Source: Flavobacteriaceae bacterium (GTDB taxonomy: Bacteria; Bacteroidota; Bacteroidia; Flavobacteriales; Flavobacteriaceae). From it: a DNA stretch of 36,200 nucleotides. Shown here piece after piece: positions 33,735 through 36,200 of this stretch. Positions within the stretch are counted from its first letter, which is position 1. The number at the start of each line of letters is the position of its first letter. A program made the translations under genes and the position numbers. The stretch lies in the NCBI GenBank assembly GCA_009693635.1, contig SHWW01000011.1, forward strand, positions 1 through 36,200, read 5' to 3'. The notes under the pieces were generated by a model. That model was not told the origin of the DNA, ran no database searches, and saw only the letters and a program-made list of their open reading frames with translations.

Positions 33735-35792
33735 ATGGAAAAATTGACATTATTTTTTGGAAGTACATTATCTGTTCTAATCGTTATTTATCTACTGGGT
33801 AGATTTTATTCAGAACTCCTTCAAAGGCAGATCCCTAAAATACTTAACCTTGAAGAGATTAGAGATAATATAAGAAAATCAAATGGAATTTGGGAATTTA
33901 CAATTCCTTTCGCTCTTGTTTTTGGATTTATATTTAATGTTATTGCTACTGGAATTTGGTTTATTGGAGAAGTTATTGTTTGGGGTTTAAAATTAGCAAA
34001 ATGGTTATTTACTGAATTTTTTATTCCAGGAGTTTGGTTTTTAGTTCGAATGGCATGGCATTATATAGTAATTTGGCCATGGACTATTATTAAAATAGGT
34101 TTTAATCAACTAAAAAACGGATTTAATGTTGGGCAATATAAAGTTGCTGTAGCAGGTTTGTTTTTTACTTTTTTAATTTCTTTTTTAGGTAGATTTTTTG
34201 CAACTTGTTTTGGTTATGAATGGTGTATTCATGTTGCAACCGTATTGTCATTATTTCCAATTGGAATTTGTTTAACAGAAATTGCCTGGATGCATGGAAA
34301 TCAAGGAAATGAGTTCAATAATTCTCATAGAATCAAATATTTAAAACACCTTGGTATATTAATTGGCTTTTTCGGACTTTTATTTGTTATAGAAGCACTT
34401 TTAATTAAATTAGGAACTACTACAAATTATTCTAACGCCTTTTCTTCACTTCTTATAGGCGGAACTTTAATATCTTCTTTATTTATATTGTTTAATGCAG
34501 TATTATTATTGTTTATTTTTAGTGCTTTACCTTCTTTCAGTCCAAATTATTCAGGAACATTGAAAGAATTCCCTGGGGCTTTGTGGAATCATATTAAAAG
34601 TAAAGGATTACAATATTTATTAACTTTATTGGCAACTTTGGTTCCGATGATAATTTTAGCTGTAATTCCTTACTATTTAACTTCTGGTATTGTTAATATT
34701 ACACAAAATACAACAAATCAGATCTATGACAGAGAAATAAATTCAGCACAAAAAGATTCTTCTGTTATCGATTATAATGTTTGGTATAACACGGATTCTA
34801 TCTCTAATCAAAAATTAGATGAATTATTTGCTAAAGATAAAGTTTCATTTCAAAATAAACGTCACATAGCTATATTAACTTCTAGCAAAGATTATCTTAA
34901 TAGTGTTTACAGTAAACACAGCGATCCTATTTTAGCTACACCACTTTTTTCTTTATTTGCTGCATACGGAAAATATAATAATTTGCAATCAGAAACAGTA
35001 AACATTAATAGACCTGAGCAAACTATATTTTTTGAGCAACCATTAAATAATGATAAGTCTAATGCAGAGGGAATTGAAAAAGATGTAGAGACTATTCTTG
35101 CAGATAAAGAAAGTTATAAAAGTCAAGTATGTAATGAAACTTCAAGTCCTGTAGTTGAAAGTCAAGATGCTGCTCGAGCTGAAGCTCCAGCACAAGAACC
35201 TGCAAATGAAGATAATTGTGCATTGGCTAAAAAACAAGTTGATAAAGCAACTTTGTTATTAGCTAGATCCAAAAAAATTACCTCCTATCATAAAGATATG
35301 ATAGATTATTCAAAATCAATTAACGGCGCTGAATCCAATTCAAATTATTTAGCATGGTTATTTGCATCAATGTGGATTTCATTATTGCTAGCATTGTCTT
35401 TTGGATTTTCCTTAGCTTTATTTGCAAGAACCAATCAAACTATTTATTCAAAAGATGATGGGGCTGATGAATATGTTTTTGTTGGAGAAATAAAAAGAAT
35501 GAATGCTATTAATTCCAATCAACCTTTATTAGCTTTAGGAATTTTATTTGGTTTAATATTTTTATCATTATCTTCATTAGGGACTTTCTTTGATAAAATA
35601 AAGGATATTTTCCCAAATAATGTAAATCCAATTGTTAATTCTGCCCCACTATCAGTGGATGATTCTGTTTATACAGATTCAATTCAAGTTACTTCAGATA
35701 CAATGGCTGTGGCTTTAGATACAGCTGCTGTTGATTATCCTGAGTATCAAGAAATGCCTGCAGATACAGTATACGCAGCCCCACAATATTAA
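33735..35792 (+). CDS. Large polytopic membrane protein of unknown function
   Basis: I do not recognise this 685-residue protein. About eight to ten hydrophobic helices fill residues 1-325 (for example WEFTIPFALVFGFIFNVIATG and LLTLLATLVPMIILAVIPYYL, quoted in part: FALVFGFIFNVI). A hydrophilic domain follows (about 330-540) with an Ala/Glu/Pro-rich stretch, DAARAEAPAQEPANEDN. Two more helices follow (about 545-572 and 602-622). The acidic C-terminal tail has recurring D-S, D-T and T-A-D units (SVDDSVYTDS, ALDTAAVDYPE). The start fits a leader at 33640-33734. It has no operon partner; purC terminates before it and two terminators follow it. Confidence 0.75.
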   Translation: MEKLTLFFGSTLSVLIVIYLLGRFYSELLQRQIPKILNLEEIRDNIRKSNGIWEFTIPFALVFGFIFNVIATGIWFIGEVIVWGLKLAKWLFTEFFIPGVWFLVRMAWHYIVIWPWTIIKIGFNQLKNGFNVGQYKVAVAGLFFTFLISFLGRFFATCFGYEWCIHVATVLSLFPIGICLTEIAWMHGNQGNEFNNSHRIKYLKHLGILIGFFGLLFVIEALLIKLGTTTNYSNAFSSLLIGGTLISSLFILFNAVLLLFIFSALPSFSPNYSGTLKEFPGALWNHIKSKGLQYLLTLLATLVPMIILAVIPYYLTSGIVNITQNTTNQIYDREINSAQKDSSVIDYNVWYNTDSISNQKLDELFAKDKVSFQNKRHIAILTSSKDYLNSVYSKHSDPILATPLFSLFAAYGKYNNLQSETVNINRPEQTIFFEQPLNNDKSNAEGIEKDVETILADKESYKSQVCNETSSPVVESQDAARAEAPAQEPANEDNCALAKKQVDKATLLLARSKKITSYHKDMIDYSKSINGAESNSNYLAWLFASMWISLLLALSFGFSLALFARTNQTIYSKDDGADEYVFVGEIKRMNAINSNQPLLALGILFGLIFLSLSSLGTFFDKIKDIFPNNVNPIVNSAPLSVDDSVYTDSIQVTSDTMAVALDTAAVDYPEYQEMPADTVYAAPQY

Positions 35793-35819
35793 AAGAATTT
35801 AAATAATAAGTTTTTTAAG

Positions 35820-35849
35820 TTAAAGCCAGACTATTTAGTCTGGCTTTAA
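35820..35849 (+). terminator. First of two tandem terminators after the membrane protein gene
   Basis: TTAAAGCCAGACTA (35820-35833) and TAGTCTGGCTTTAA (35836-35849) form a perfect inverted repeat; in practice a loop of about 6-8 bases closes a 10- to 12-bp stem. It is followed by TTATTA rather than a long T-run. Confidence 0.8.
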
Positions 35850-35854
35850 TTATT

Positions 35855-35885
35855 AAAAAAACTGAGCTCCTTTCTCGGTTTTTTT
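35855..35885 (+). terminator. Second tandem terminator
   Basis: AAAAAAACTGAG (35855-35866) pairs with CTCGGTTTTTTT (35874-35885), with one T-G pair and a 7-base loop, ending in a T-run. The pair of hairpins insulates the CorA-like gene that follows. Confidence 0.85.
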
Positions 35886-35997
35886 ATTAGGTTAAATCGT
35901 TCGTTTCCTTCTTTAAATATGATTTAAATTAACCAAATGACTGCTGTAATTTTCCAATTTAAAACTTTTCCGTAAATTTACTACTTAAATGATTAAT

Positions 35998-36200
35998 ATG
36001 AGAAAGATAAAATATAAGAAAGGTATAAAATTGCACCCTTTTAGCCTAGAGTATACAGGAATTCATAATGAGACAGATTCAGAAATGCAACTGTTTGTTT
36101 ATGATAGTTTTAATTTATCTGAATATGAAGATTTTCCTTTTTCTAAATTAGAAAAAAGCATTGATCATAAAAAAATAAATTGGCTCAATATCCATGGATT
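35998..36200 (+). CDS. CorA-like magnesium/cobalt transporter, N-terminal part (cut by the window edge)
   Basis: The first 67 codons of a gene running off the right edge. The N-terminus MRKIKYKKGIKLHPFSLEY is followed by a cytoplasmic part with FVYDSFNLSEYE and NWLNIHG, which matches CorA-family proteins (INWLNIHGL in relatives). CorA imports Mg2+ through a pentameric channel; the GMN motif and membrane helices would lie outside the window. An in-frame ATG three codons upstream (35989) is an alternative start. I chose 35998 because MRKIKYKKG reads like the family start. A TAAATTTA lies about 20 bases upstream. Confidence 0.75.
   Translation, partial: MRKIKYKKGIKLHPFSLEYTGIHNETDSEMQLFVYDSFNLSEYEDFPFSKLEKSIDHKKINWLNIHG

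Overview
The window looks like chromosomal DNA from a member of the Flavobacteriaceae, most likely Flavobacterium or a close relative. The sequence is AT-rich. Gene starts usually lack a Shine-Dalgarno sequence, and several are preceded by the Bacteroidetes promoter pattern (TTG at about -33, TAnnTTTG at about -7). Many genes encode lineage-restricted families (DUF6048, DUF6452, DUF6095, DUF6787, TIGR02757). No rRNA, tRNA, CRISPR array, phage, integrase or intact insertion sequence was seen.

Region 1 (1-6050): ychF (-) and a ferredoxin gene (-) face a + strand set made of a LuxC-type acyl-CoA reductase, serC, a short serA and a small DUF6787 membrane protein. SerA and SerC are consecutive steps of serine synthesis. 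Region 2 (6051-11600): valS (-), an exported DUF1573 protein, a class I aminotransferase and an unidentified exported protein, with clear hairpin terminators at the ends of transcription units.

Region 3 (11607-19981), mostly - strand: rlmD; a LolD-like ABC ATPase with TIGR02757; msrA (+) with a probable lipoprotein signal; then terC, a small lipoprotein, a pentapeptide-repeat protein, DUF6095, murQ, a ZIP metal transporter and a SAM methyltransferase. Several of these genes overlap as TAATG, which suggests translational coupling. Region 4 (20049-22686): a THUMP-type rRNA methyltransferase with a small membrane protein (+), and a DUF6452/DUF6048 envelope pair (-).

Region 5 (22734-28268), all -: rsfS-ftsH, a strong terminator, then LUD protein, cdsA, psd, acyl-CoA-binding protein and an exported superoxide dismutase, packed with overlaps or gaps of one or two bases. 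This looks like a phospholipid and envelope operon. Region 6 (28362-33444): birA, a SRPBCC protein with pyrE, a NUDIX hydrolase divergent from pyrE by only 7 bases, a DEAD-box helicase with a DbpA-like tail, and purC. Region 7 (33735-36200): a 685-residue polytopic membrane protein I cannot identify, two tandem terminators, and the start of a CorA-like transporter.

Most of the window is ordinary housekeeping content, and I see no defence or mobile system. The most interesting items are: two copies of a roughly 65-nt structured element (8795-8858 on + and 16660-16726 on -) that may belong to a Bacteroidetes ncRNA family; GC-rich structured spacers at 18421-18536 and 32160-32280; the unknown 685-residue membrane protein with its possibly structured leader; and the exported SOD encoded inside a phospholipid-synthesis operon.
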